DNA of 36,039 bases. Origin: Spirochaetales bacterium. Its GTDB lineage: Bacteria; Spirochaetota; Spirochaetia; UBA9216. The position numbers were made by a program, and so were the translations under genes. Position 1 is the first letter of the stretch; every line of letters starts with the position of its first letter. Location of the stretch: contig QKCC01000279.1 of NCBI GenBank assembly GCA_003245835.1, positions 1 through 36,039 of the forward strand, read 5' to 3'. Of the stretch, positions 15,544 to 24,076 are shown in pieces. The notes beneath the pieces were generated by a model. The model made no database searches. It worked only from the letters and a program-made list of their open reading frames with translations, and was not told where the DNA came from.

Positions 15544-16932
15544 TTAGAATAGCTCTATTGAACAGCTCAGGGATGAGCTGACATCAAAATCGTCCCAGGT
15601 TAAACCTTCAACCTGATCGTTGATATAGACCATATCGTACGAAAGGGTGATTACTGCGGCACCTGCGTTATAGTTTATTGCAACATTTATCATTCCATTT
15701 TCTGCGCTGATCAAATCCTGAAAGGTTGTAATATATTTTTTGTCATATCCGGCTGAAAATGAGAAATCAGGTATCAGCCCCTCATCAACAACAAGCAGCG
15801 CATAAAGATGCGGGTATTCAAGGTATGTATGATCATCGATGCTTCCTGTCGGAGGCAGAGCGAAAGGACCGTCCACGGTTGCGGTAAATGCGAGTTTGTC
15901 GTCAAGAACCGAAAATCCAGTTGTTGCAAGCCACGAGGTACTTGCAGGTATAAGAACGCCGTCATAATTCAGAATATCGTATTTTATTCCCCTGTACATA
16001 TCATAGGTGTAATCGAAATATGCGGGAATAAAATTATCGCCGAGGAATCTGATCTGCAGAATATAGGGTATGATGCCGAAGAGGCGCCCGCCCAGGCCGG
16101 TCATTGCGCCTGTGTTCTGTCCTTCGATGGTGTAGTCGCCGAATAATGCAAGGGTTGCAAAATCAAGATTCAGTATCGGCAGAATCATATCCGTGCCGTA
16201 TATCAATACCGGATCGGCTTCAGCTCCGCCGTTTACAACTGAATCATAGTATTCGGGTCTCAGATCAGGTTTTGTGTCTGCTGCTACCGTGATTCCCCAC
16301 TCAAGATTCTTAAGAATCGGTATACCAGTCCAGAGTACGGGTCTGCCGTAGAGTCTGCCTCCAAACACGTCGAACTGTGCAAGGTTCCCGATAAATGTTT
16401 CCAAACCGATGTAGGGGAATTCGAATAACTGTCCGTCCATGTCAAAATTGATTCCGACTATTTTCTCATCAGGCTGGAATATTGTATTTGAATAGCTGTT
16501 GACTATAAATCCCGTGCCGAGTGAAGAGTTCTCGATCTGTCCGAGTTTTGCATAAAGAGGATCACCCTTGAATCCCCACCTAACATAGGTGAGTTTGGGC
16601 AGATAGAGATCGAGTATGGTCTGGCCGTCGGTCGGAACCCAGTCTTCAGCCCTGATCTCGAAACCGGAATCAGTATCTGAAACAAACCGGTAATGAAGCG
16701 CAAGATCCAGACCAATACCGAACTTGCCGATTGCCAGATCCGGTTTGACTGCGATAGTTTGATAAGTTTCCGGATCACCCCCGGGGACCGAAGGATCAAA
16801 AGTTTCAACGCCTAAAAGCAGTCCAAGACCGAACTCGGGTGCGGACTGCGATTCATCCTGTGCAATTGCGGAAAAGTTCAGAACAAACAAGCTTGCTATC
16901 AGTAACGGAAAAAATTTTCTGTTTATTCTCAT
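15544..16932 (-). CDS. Predicted outer-membrane beta-barrel protein
   Basis: This 462-residue protein begins with a signal peptide (MRINRKFFPLLIASLFVLNFSAIAQ). It then consists of alternating hydrophobic/polar strands with many aromatic residues and Gly/Asp turns, without membrane helices. It ends SCSIELF, with a C-terminal Phe as expected for a BAM substrate. The strand pattern resembles the barrel part of the neighbouring FecR fusion (strand-turn layout such as YAKLGQIENSSLGTGFI against YIKFGNVQDMTIGHGIL), suggesting paralogy of the barrels. AAGGAG lies 7 nt upstream of the start. It has its own candidate promoter and lies 14 nt before the FecR-barrel gene. Function unknown; a porin or partner of the 1549-residue protein upstream is plausible. 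Confidence 0.75.
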   Translation of the reverse strand: MRINRKFFPLLIASLFVLNFSAIAQDESQSAPEFGLGLLLGVETFDPSVPGGDPETYQTIAVKPDLAIGKFGIGLDLALHYRFVSDTDSGFEIRAEDWVPTDGQTILDLYLPKLTYVRWGFKGDPLYAKLGQIENSSLGTGFIVNSYSNTIFQPDEKIVGINFDMDGQLFEFPYIGLETFIGNLAQFDVFGGRLYGRPVLWTGIPILKNLEWGITVAADTKPDLRPEYYDSVVNGGAEADPVLIYGTDMILPILNLDFATLALFGDYTIEGQNTGAMTGLGGRLFGIIPYILQIRFLGDNFIPAYFDYTYDMYRGIKYDILNYDGVLIPASTSWLATTGFSVLDDKLAFTATVDGPFALPPTGSIDDHTYLEYPHLYALLVVDEGLIPDFSFSAGYDKKYITTFQDLISAENGMINVAINYNAGAAVITLSYDMVYINDQVEGLTWDDFDVSSSLSCSIELF

Positions 16933-16953
16933 GTCAAATCTCCTTGTATTCTA

Positions 16954-16982
16954 AGTATATACCTTTGCATCTTATTAAACAA
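16954..16982 (-). promoter_or_regulatory. Candidate promoter of the 15544-16932 barrel gene
   Basis: On the minus strand TTGTTT (16977-16982), a 17-nt spacer and TATACT (16954-16959) lie in the 58-nt gap after the giant gene. It would start transcription about 15 nt upstream of the start codon and allow the two barrel genes and mutL to be expressed apart from the giant protein. Confidence 0.5.
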
Positions 16983-16990
16983 TTTGTTGT

Positions 16991-19900
16991 CTAATAAAAG
17001 ACACCGCCGCTAAAACCCAGACTGAAGCCGAAAAGCGCAGTGTCGGTATCTGATAAACTATTATATTCAAATCCGGCCAGAATGAAAGCAGAAAGAGTAA
17101 AACGGCCGGGCATTACGAGTGATGTTGAATGTCTGAGTTCTGTACTGAAGGTGTCTTCGAAGTCGAGCGACATTCTTTCTTCATTTATAAACAACTGTGT
17201 TTTTTCATCTTCAGGGCTGAAAAATGGCAGATCATAGGTTTTTCCTGGATGAATATTCCAAACGTACATGACATCCGCTTTGGTATACTGATCAGTATCC
17301 GTCAAATATGGCAGATATACTGTACTTCCGACTGAAAGTATGCTGTCGTCGTTACCGAAAAATGAACAGCCTGCTTTGACGAGTATTTCGGAAGAAAAAT
17401 CAGAACCAGAAATATCTAAAAAGTCTGCTTCTACTGACCAGTTGAATTCATCCGAAAAGTAGAAATCGAAAAGCGGGTAGGCTCCAGCCTGTCCGAAAAG
17501 GTTCATCGCAGCGCTGCGCCAGACAAAACTGAGATTTCTGTCGTCTTCTATCTCGGAATAGTCTTTATTGGTCAGTCTGTACATGGTTATATCGAGGGAG
17601 TACGGCAGAACCAGGTCAAACAGGCTGCTCGTATAGTTTCTGGACAATAAAAACGAGGCTGTATCCTGAAGACTTGCAGAGCTGATGCCTGCGCTTACAC
17701 AATCCTCAAACATTTCGGACGGAATTTGGTCGTCAAATAATTCATGGAACGGTATCGACTCGTATAGATACGTCCGCCCGGCAAGGGTTTTAAAAAGAAA
17801 GGCAAGATCATCAGTGAAGCCTTCAGAGGCAGAATCAAGTGAAAAGCTGCCTTCCCGCTGATACCCCAATTCCAAAGTCAGCGTATCGGCACCAAGTTTT
17901 ATAGTGAGCGGCAGACTGACTGATGCTTTGATTGAATTGCTGACTGTTCCGTCTGAAGTCAGGTCGGATGAGGCCGTTAATCCGGCATTTACACCTACCG
18001 GTTTAGTACTGAGCGACGGGGTAAAACTGATATTTGTTTTCCGGTTGTCGAATTCATTGTAATTCGATGAAAAGGCTTCGGCCGAAGCCTGGTACCAGCC
18101 TGAAAAATAATCTTCAATGCTGAAGGAATGATTCAAATCCGAAAGCAGGAATGCGGCAGAAAGCCCGAGACTGAAAGGTCCAAGGGCGGAATTGAGATTG
18201 GATGCCCAGCGGCGAATAAACTGACTCGAGTCCGAAACAGCATTATACTGGATAATGTTACCGGAAAAAGGCGGGGCTGAAAGACGGACCGAATCGGTTT
18301 TTATGAAGCTGTCTTCGGATACCTCATCGGCATAGTATGTATCAACTATGGAGAGTCCGATTACAGGCAGCGGTATGGTAAGGCTATGGCCTGCAGATAT
18401 GCTGAGCGCTGACGCATCGTTAACGGCTATATCGATATTGAGCGGTGAGCTTAGAATAGCTGTTTTTAGATTTGATGAAAGACTCAGATTCCCGCTGTTC
18501 ATAACAGCCGCCTCCGGATCCTCAGCGAATTCGGCTGTATCTGTGTTGAAAGATGCTTCCGCTTTCTGGCTTAAACTCACGGGACCGATTATTTCAAATC
18601 CGCCTGCGCTCAAAAGCGGTGCGGAGTAGGACAGACTGAAATTTTCAGTTACGCCCGAAATGATTAAAAGTTCCGGATCGGCAAGGTAGATTTCATCGAG
18701 CAGGATCAATCCGTCTGATGTTCCCGAGGTTGAAAAGGTCATCAATCCGGCTGCACCGGAGGAAGCTGCGTAGGCAATATCCGAGGTTTCCGACAATATC
18801 CCGTTTATATAAACCCCTCCGCGGGTGAGAGATACCTCGTTCCACCCTTCGCTCGTGCTGAGCGGAACAGACGCGGATACTGCCGAGCCGGAAAAACTGT
18901 TGAGAGTGAAGTGCAGCAGAGGTTGTTCGGTTCCGGATGGTGAAACCGATGGGCAGAAATAGTGAAAAATTATGCTGTCATAGTTTTCAGCGCTGGCTGG
19001 GTTTATGTAAGTAAAAAGCTGCCAGTCGCCGGTCGACCATGCTACGCGCATGACTGAATTATCAGACGATGAATCAATCGTAGGCGCAGAGAGACTTTCG
19101 GACGGTGTTTCTGATGCCGGAAGAAAACTCTCATATACCTCAGAGTAGTCCGGTTCTGTATATCCTGCCGTATCTGAAGCCGTCATTGATGTCCCTTCAA
19201 ACTCAAAATTATCAAAAAGGATTCTTCCGGATTCTTCAGCGGTTGTATTATTCAGAACTGTTATCCTAATAAAGCCCGCATTTTCGAGTTTTGTGCGTGA
19301 AGTATCGCTGCCGGCGATGTCGGAAAAATTGACGCGGAACCTTCTCCAGTCGGTGTCCGGTTTGGATGTCAGCTCAAAATAAACAGCCGCAGATGATTTT
19401 TCAGAGTCGAGGAAGCCGTTTCCGTTGAAATCTTCCGTATCGAGCTGACCGTTTGTTTCGGTCAGGTTGTCACCGCCGACCAGGGTCCCGGAATCGGAGT
19501 TCGCATCGTTGAAAATGAAGCCCCCGGAATATTCAGAAATTTCTTCATCAAGATTCCCGTCGCCGTCAAGGTCTTCCGAAAGCGAACCAATTTCGATAAA
19601 AAGCCTTACGTTTGTAAGCTCCCCCTCTGCTTTGCAGTCGAATGCAAGGGCGCTGCTGCCGCTGAGGTCGGGGTATTCTTCACCGGTGCCTAACGGAAGC
19701 TGCACTCCGGTCCAGCTTGATGAACCCTGAAGGATGTAATCCATAACGAGGATTTCTCCGGATCGGCCATCAGATGATGCTGATGCTGTATACGGCCCGG
19801 CCTTAAGCATCTGATCGGCTGTAGAGTCAGCCGGTGAAAAAATCATGCTCTCTGAAATATCAGATGTTGTATAGTCCTGAAGATAATAGCCTGATACACC

Positions 19901-21640
19901 CGCTGAACGGCGGTAATCCTTGTAAAGGAGGATCCCCCTGTCCGCCTGGGTAATATTTTCAGCTGCCGCAATTCTTTCCGATAATGACGCCGGAAAAATA
20001 TTGTTGCGGCTGATGTCAAAATCATAAGCTGTCCCGGACATGTTCTTAAGCAGCAGCCTTCCGGCGGAATTCTCAGTATAAACCTTTGCCCCTACGGACA
20101 AACCTCCGGAAATTTTTAAATCGGGGTTACTGCCGGAAACGGCCGAATTATCCATTGTTATCCCGGCTGAAAATCCGCCGTAGGAAGATGTTTCTTCACC
20201 GGGCAGGGAATAGGATGAGGTCAGATTGAACCGTACGCCTGCATTCAGGTCGGCGGTAAGCATATCGTTTATAAGAAATCTGTTCGCGGAGGCAAAAAGA
20301 ATGTCCGTTGCTGCGCCGCTGTTTTTACGCCTGTATTTAATAACTATCCGGTCTTCATCTCCGGGCGGTGTGCTGAATTCAATTTCACTCCCAGACAGAG
20401 TCCAGTCCGTTGTCGTGGTTCCGTTAACGGTAATGCGGATACTGCCTTCAACCGGGTTGTCGAGGCTGTACCCGGCAGACTCTCCGCGTACCCGGATTAT
20501 AAGCTTTTTCGAGGATTCTGCCTCTGCTTTCCTGCTGCTTCCGTACACCTGTTCAGAGTCGGAGATAATTCCGCTCAGAGGGTAGAGTAAAGTGCCGCCG
20601 GCTGAGGGCTCGAGGACTATAAGGCCTGAAGCGGAATATATTTCCTTTTTGATTTCAATTCCGGAAGAAGCGGATTCGAGACTGTCAGCGAGAAAAACCC
20701 TTGTCCTCCAGCTGTCTTCAGGAAGCACTGTATTAAGGTAGTAACCGGCGGCCGATTCATAGGCTGAGAAAATACCCGGATCGTAAATGATAAACGGAGT
20801 ATCTGACACCGGCACGGCAAGTATTGCTCCGTCCGGTTTTTCGTCAAGAATGAGACGGCCTTCGGACACTGAATAAGAATATTCATCTGCTGAGAGCGGG
20901 GCAAACTGCCGTCCGGAAAATGTGATGCCGGTCCCGGTTTCTGAAGATTCAATATAGAATGCTATGTTCTGAGGCGCCGACGGTAAAATGAAAATTCTGC
21001 CCCTCAGATATTCGGAAACCTTCTTTTCTATTTCAACAACAAGATCAGTACCCAGGTAGACCTTTTCAAGTTCCTCGTGAGGATCGACGCGGAAAAGAAG
21101 TTCGTGCTCAGAAAAAGGTCCGGCAAGCTTTGAATAAACGCCGAATGACTCTGGACCACCGGCCGGTACATCAAAATAATCCGAAGTTCCGACCGCTTCC
21201 GAAAGGTCCGTTCCCATTGTCCCTGCAGATACAGATTTTACAAAATCGTTTTCGGAGCCTGTATAGCCCAAATGAAAGGTTGAGTCTTCAAAATCATCCG
21301 TAAATGCAGCTTCGAAATAGAAGTGGTTGAGGATGAGCATCGATACCGTCAGATCAGGAGACTGCGAGAATGAAAAACCTTCGGAAATTCCTGAATACAT
21401 GATGTCGGGTATAAATCCTGATTCCGGATTCCATCCGAACCCTCCGGAGTAGCTCAGATCAATCTTCCAGCTTCCTGCCAGAAAAAGCTGGACCTCATCA
21501 CTGTTGAGTGCCGCGTCATAGAAGTTAGGTGCACTCTCATCTTTTGGCAGGAATACATTCTCTTCAGAATACAGCGGGCTTGAAAAAAGCAGGAGGAGGA
21601 GTGCTAATTTGAAGGCTGCCGGAGAAGGTGTTTTCCTCAT
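16991..21640 (-). CDS. Giant exported beta-rich outer-membrane protein, SprA-like
   Basis: This 1549-residue product has a signal peptide (residues 1-25) and is beta-rich throughout. An N-terminal block, GYTGSENDFVKSVSAG (125-140) followed by SFGVYSKLAGPFS (165-177), recalls the repeated DYTGKEDEII...IEAG...LFGIK pattern I remember from SprA. SprA is the very large outer-membrane translocon of the type IX secretion system. Two calcium-loop-like segments, DLDGDGNLDEE (~690) and DFNGNGFLDSE (~740), flank a galactose-binding-like beta domain that ends ILFDNFEFEG. The last ~500 residues look like barrel strands and end SGGVFY. SprA itself is about 2400 residues, so this is shorter. Known SprA belongs to Bacteroidota; I see no other type IX genes. 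A structural comparison is needed to settle it. Confidence 0.6.
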   Translation of the reverse strand: MRKTPSPAAFKLALLLLLFSSPLYSEENVFLPKDESAPNFYDAALNSDEVQLFLAGSWKIDLSYSGGFGWNPESGFIPDIMYSGISEGFSFSQSPDLTVSMLILNHFYFEAAFTDDFEDSTFHLGYTGSENDFVKSVSAGTMGTDLSEAVGTSDYFDVPAGGPESFGVYSKLAGPFSEHELLFRVDPHEELEKVYLGTDLVVEIEKKVSEYLRGRIFILPSAPQNIAFYIESSETGTGITFSGRQFAPLSADEYSYSVSEGRLILDEKPDGAILAVPVSDTPFIIYDPGIFSAYESAAGYYLNTVLPEDSWRTRVFLADSLESASSGIEIKKEIYSASGLIVLEPSAGGTLLYPLSGIISDSEQVYGSSRKAEAESSKKLIIRVRGESAGYSLDNPVEGSIRITVNGTTTTDWTLSGSEIEFSTPPGDEDRIVIKYRRKNSGAATDILFASANRFLINDMLTADLNAGVRFNLTSSYSLPGEETSSYGGFSAGITMDNSAVSGSNPDLKISGGLSVGAKVYTENSAGRLLLKNMSGTAYDFDISRNNIFPASLSERIAAAENITQADRGILLYKDYRRSAGVSGYYLQDYTTSDISESMIFSPADSTADQMLKAGPYTASASSDGRSGEILVMDYILQGSSSWTGVQLPLGTGEEYPDLSGSSALAFDCKAEGELTNVRLFIEIGSLSEDLDGDGNLDEEISEYSGGFIFNDANSDSGTLVGGDNLTETNGQLDTEDFNGNGFLDSEKSSAAVYFELTSKPDTDWRRFRVNFSDIAGSDTSRTKLENAGFIRITVLNNTTAEESGRILFDNFEFEGTSMTASDTAGYTEPDYSEVYESFLPASETPSESLSAPTIDSSSDNSVMRVAWSTGDWQLFTYINPASAENYDSIIFHYFCPSVSPSGTEQPLLHFTLNSFSGSAVSASVPLSTSEGWNEVSLTRGGVYINGILSETSDIAYAASSGAAGLMTFSTSGTSDGLILLDEIYLADPELLIISGVTENFSLSYSAPLLSAGGFEIIGPVSLSQKAEASFNTDTAEFAEDPEAAVMNSGNLSLSSNLKTAILSSPLNIDIAVNDASALSISAGHSLTIPLPVIGLSIVDTYYADEVSEDSFIKTDSVRLSAPPFSGNIIQYNAVSDSSQFIRRWASNLNSALGPFSLGLSAAFLLSDLNHSFSIEDYFSGWYQASAEAFSSNYNEFDNRKTNISFTPSLSTKPVGVNAGLTASSDLTSDGTVSNSIKASVSLPLTIKLGADTLTLELGYQREGSFSLDSASEGFTDDLAFLFKTLAGRTYLYESIPFHELFDDQIPSEMFEDCVSAGISSASLQDTASFLLSRNYTSSLFDLVLPYSLDITMYRLTNKDYSEIEDDRNLSFVWRSAAMNLFGQAGAYPLFDFYFSDEFNWSVEADFLDISGSDFSSEILVKAGCSFFGNDDSILSVGSTVYLPYLTDTDQYTKADVMYVWNIHPGKTYDLPFFSPEDEKTQLFINEERMSLDFEDTFSTELRHSTSLVMPGRFTLSAFILAGFEYNSLSDTDTALFGFSLGFSGGVFY

Positions 21641-21648
21641 CTGATTAG

Positions 21649-21678
21649 AGTATAGCCTTTTTCATACCCGAATGACAT
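21649..21678 (-). promoter_or_regulatory. Candidate promoter of the giant outer-membrane protein gene
   Basis: On the minus strand ATGTCA (21673-21678), an 18-nt spacer and TATACT (21649-21654). The -10 box ends 8 nt before the ATG at 21640 and there is no Shine-Dalgarno, so the mRNA may be leaderless. Confidence 0.45.
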
Positions 21679-21682
21679 AAAG

Positions 21683-21705
21683 AAAAATCAACGTGGTTGA
21701 TTTTT
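21683..21705. promoter_or_regulatory. Perfect palindrome in divergent intergenic region (possible operator)
   Basis: AAAAATCAAC (21683-21692) and its exact reverse complement (21696-21705) are separated by GTG. It lies midway between the divergent starts at 21640 and 21734, just upstream of the candidate -35 of the minus-strand gene. It could be an operator acting on both genes. It is not followed by a T-run beyond the stem itself, so a terminator is less likely. Confidence 0.4.
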
Positions 21706-21733
21706 TAACGGAATTGGACGAAAATCATTCTAA

Positions 21734-22669
21734 ATGGAAATTATTGAATCAGATAAACAGAAAGCTTCCGCCTTCATCCAACGGCTGATGGCAAATCCCG
21801 CACTTAAAAGCTTTACAATTCTGCAGCGGGAAGAACAGATAATTCAGTTTCTTACAGTAAACTCCTCACAGCTGTACCCGACACTATCTTCACCGGCTTT
21901 TTTTGCTGGTAAAAGCTGGGAGAGTATAAGCCGGATTTTACTTACTACGCTATATGAAATAAATAACGAGGAATTGATTCCTGAAATCAGACTTGTTGTA
22001 AATAAACTTGACTTTACATTTTTTACATTTTTGAGCCAGACTGCGATGGACGAAGCCAATGCCAAGCAGTTTGTGATGGATATGCTGTTCAAAATGATGG
22101 CCAACGAACAGGCCAGACGCGTTTTTGCGGGTTCGCTTGCTGCGGTTAATTTCGGTATCGTGAAAAAATTTGTCTCTGAAATCTTCGGCATGAGAAAGTA
22201 TGTCCATTTTGAACTTGTGAAGGTCGAAAAGCTCAGGCTGGGTGAGAAGGAAGCGGAAAATATGATAAGCCTTGTGGTTCTGATGAAACCGCTGGTATAC
22301 ATGTTTGCGCCGCAGGGTACCATGACAAAGAACACAGCACACGGCAATATATTTCCGTATAATTTTACAGAGAGCGCAGGTAAAAATCTTGCAGTTAAAA
22401 CACATGCCGTACCGGATGAAGTTTTTATAAGCGCGATGAACGCAAACGCATCTTTTTACGAAAATACAAAGCTTGAAGCAACGGCACGAATAGGCAACAT
22501 CCTTGCATCGATGTGCAGGAGTTATAAGCCTGAAACCAAAAAGGATCGCGGTGCTGATACCGCAATGAAAAGCTGGATCAACGTTGCAAGGAAAAATTAT
22601 AAATTCTACGGCTATGATATTAAAATGCTTGACGAACTTTACAATATTGCGGCAGATAACGGATGGTAG
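21734..22669 (+). CDS. Conserved-looking hypothetical protein, mainly helical
   Basis: The 311-residue product has no signal peptide and no convincing membrane helix, so it is predicted cytoplasmic. It is mostly alpha-helical (KQKASAFIQRLMANPALKSF, TAMDEANAKQFVMDMLFKMM) with a more beta-like stretch around HFELVKVEKLRLGEKEAENM. I do not recognise a family. No Shine-Dalgarno precedes the ATG. It is the first gene of a compact unit whose next member is a voltage-sensor membrane protein starting 6 nt after this stop codon, so a role connected with that protein is possible but unproven. Confidence 0.75.
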   Translation: MEIIESDKQKASAFIQRLMANPALKSFTILQREEQIIQFLTVNSSQLYPTLSSPAFFAGKSWESISRILLTTLYEINNEELIPEIRLVVNKLDFTFFTFLSQTAMDEANAKQFVMDMLFKMMANEQARRVFAGSLAAVNFGIVKKFVSEIFGMRKYVHFELVKVEKLRLGEKEAENMISLVVLMKPLVYMFAPQGTMTKNTAHGNIFPYNFTESAGKNLAVKTHAVPDEVFISAMNANASFYENTKLEATARIGNILASMCRSYKPETKKDRGADTAMKSWINVARKNYKFYGYDIKMLDELYNIAADNGW

Positions 22670-22674
22670 GAGCG

Positions 22675-23769
22675 ATGGAAAATAAAAAATATACGATCCT
22701 GGAAAATGTAGTACTTGCTGCGATTTTCCTTGTATTGGTACAGACTTTTGTTGAAGATCTTGCTGTAGTAGCGCGATGGACATGGCCGGTGCGCAAAGTT
22801 CTTGTTTTAACGGGTTTCGCATTCGATTTCTTCTTTACCATAGAGTTTCTGGTCAGGCTTTATAACGCTGTTTCGAGGGGCAACGTCAGGGAATACCTGG
22901 TTTCACGAAGGGGCTGGATTGACCTGCTGGCATCCGTTCCACTGCTTCTTTTAAATTCCGGTCCGGCTGCTATAGCCGTGATTCTAGGCGGAGGCACAAT
23001 TTCAGGCGCCGCCGGTATTCTGAATATCCTGAAGGTTGTCAAAGCTGTAAGAATTGCAAGAATCCTTCGGCTGCTGAGAGTCCTGAAGATCTTCAAGCAG
23101 ATCAAGAATGCCGAATCTGTGATGGCTCAGCGGCATATTTCTAAAATTACCACTATCGGAGTTTCTGTCTTTGTAGGCGTTTTATTGTTTTCGTCCATTC
23201 TTACCCAGATGCTCGGGCTGCCGACGGCTTCTTCAGAGAACGAAAACCGGCTTGTCGAACTGATGATGGCCTATGACGAAGAGGGCGTGAAATCTGCCGG
23301 GAACTATAACGACCTGCTGATTGTGAAAGAACATGGCCAAACTGTTTTCACTAGGTTCAATAATGATTATTACAGGGCAAACTTCGGTTTCAGCGATTAT
23401 ATCTACGCGGAATACAAGGACTATGAATTCTTTTTTGACGCAAGGGGTGTGGACAGTATTCAATCCATGGATAATCTGATCTACTTTGTCATTATTCTGG
23501 CGCTTGTGTTTGCCTATACTCTTTTTTACAGCCCGCATTTTGTAATGACTGTAAGCGACCCCATTCATGTAATGCGGCGCGGTCTTGAAGAGAATTCATA
23601 TAACTTTGAAGTCAGAATTAATGATGAGTTTGCCGATGACGATATCTTCAGGCTTGCAAAAAACTATAATGATATCTATCTTCCTCTCAAGGACAGAAAC
23701 AGGGCTGAAGACAGCCCCGGTGCGGATTCTCTTGAGCTGAAATTAGACGATATCAAAAACATGTTCTGA
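22675..23769 (+). CDS. Voltage-sensor-domain membrane protein lacking a channel pore, with HAMP-like tail
   Basis: The 364-residue product starts with four membrane segments typical of voltage-gated channels. S1 is at ~11-32. S2 is FDFFFTIEFLVRLY (Asp51, Glu57, Arg61), S3 is WIDLLASVP (Asp83), and a textbook S4 carries a positive residue at every third position (Lys123, Arg126, Arg129, Arg132, Arg135, Lys138, Lys141). A fifth helix (157-177) and a sixth (267-285) follow. Between them, where a channel has its pore loop, is an ~88-residue extracytoplasmic domain with no TVGYG-type filter. Residues ~286-337 look like a HAMP linker (DPIHVMRRGLEE ... DDIFRLAKNYND). No output domain follows. An alternative start at 22663 adds four residues. 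It overlaps the DUF503 gene by one base. Automatic annotation would likely call it an ion transporter. Confidence 0.8.
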   Translation: MENKKYTILENVVLAAIFLVLVQTFVEDLAVVARWTWPVRKVLVLTGFAFDFFFTIEFLVRLYNAVSRGNVREYLVSRRGWIDLLASVPLLLLNSGPAAIAVILGGGTISGAAGILNILKVVKAVRIARILRLLRVLKIFKQIKNAESVMAQRHISKITTIGVSVFVGVLLFSSILTQMLGLPTASSENENRLVELMMAYDEEGVKSAGNYNDLLIVKEHGQTVFTRFNNDYYRANFGFSDYIYAEYKDYEFFFDARGVDSIQSMDNLIYFVIILALVFAYTLFYSPHFVMTVSDPIHVMRRGLEENSYNFEVRINDEFADDDIFRLAKNYNDIYLPLKDRNRAEDSPGADSLELKLDDIKNMF

Positions 23770-24056
23770 TGACGGTCTCGATGATTCAGTTTGTTTTCGA
23801 ACTGCCTGAAGTCGAAAACATAAAAGACAAGCGAAGAATTGTAAAATCATTCAAGGAAAAAATTATAAAGAAATTTCACGTCTCTGCCGCCGAAGTGGAC
23901 CTTCAGGATTCGCTCAGGTTTACGCAGATCGGCGCAGCCGTTGTTTCAAATTCAGCCGTATTCGGTGAAGGTGTAATGCAGAAAATCCTTAAATTTGCAG
24001 AAGACGAAGTTCCCGGCCGGCTGCATGACGTTGAAATTCATTCGGAAACATATTAA
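23769..24056 (+). CDS. DUF503 (YlxP-like) family protein
   Basis: This 95-residue protein matches the DUF503/YlxP family. It has a first beta strand (IQFVFELPEV) and the hallmark KDKRRIVKSFKEKI helix. HVSAAEVDLQDSLRFTQIGAAVVSN follows, where the family has VSVAEVxHQDxxxxAxIGxAxVS, and then a second helix and a final strand. YlxP proteins are small cytoplasmic proteins often found near infB-rbfA and linked to ribosome maturation, but their activity is not well defined. Here the ATG overlaps the stop of the voltage-sensor gene (TGATG), so it is translationally coupled to it, an unusual context. Confidence 0.85.
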   Translation: MTVSMIQFVFELPEVENIKDKRRIVKSFKEKIIKKFHVSAAEVDLQDSLRFTQIGAAVVSNSAVFGEGVMQKILKFAEDEVPGRLHDVEIHSETY

Positions 24057-24076
24057 ACCAGGCGGGTTCCCTTTTT

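Noticed and set aside
21844-22822. Minus-strand frames (167 and 290 codons) opposite the 21734 gene
   Set aside because: They overlap two well-formed plus-strand genes and have His/Cys/Ile-rich antisense composition without motifs.
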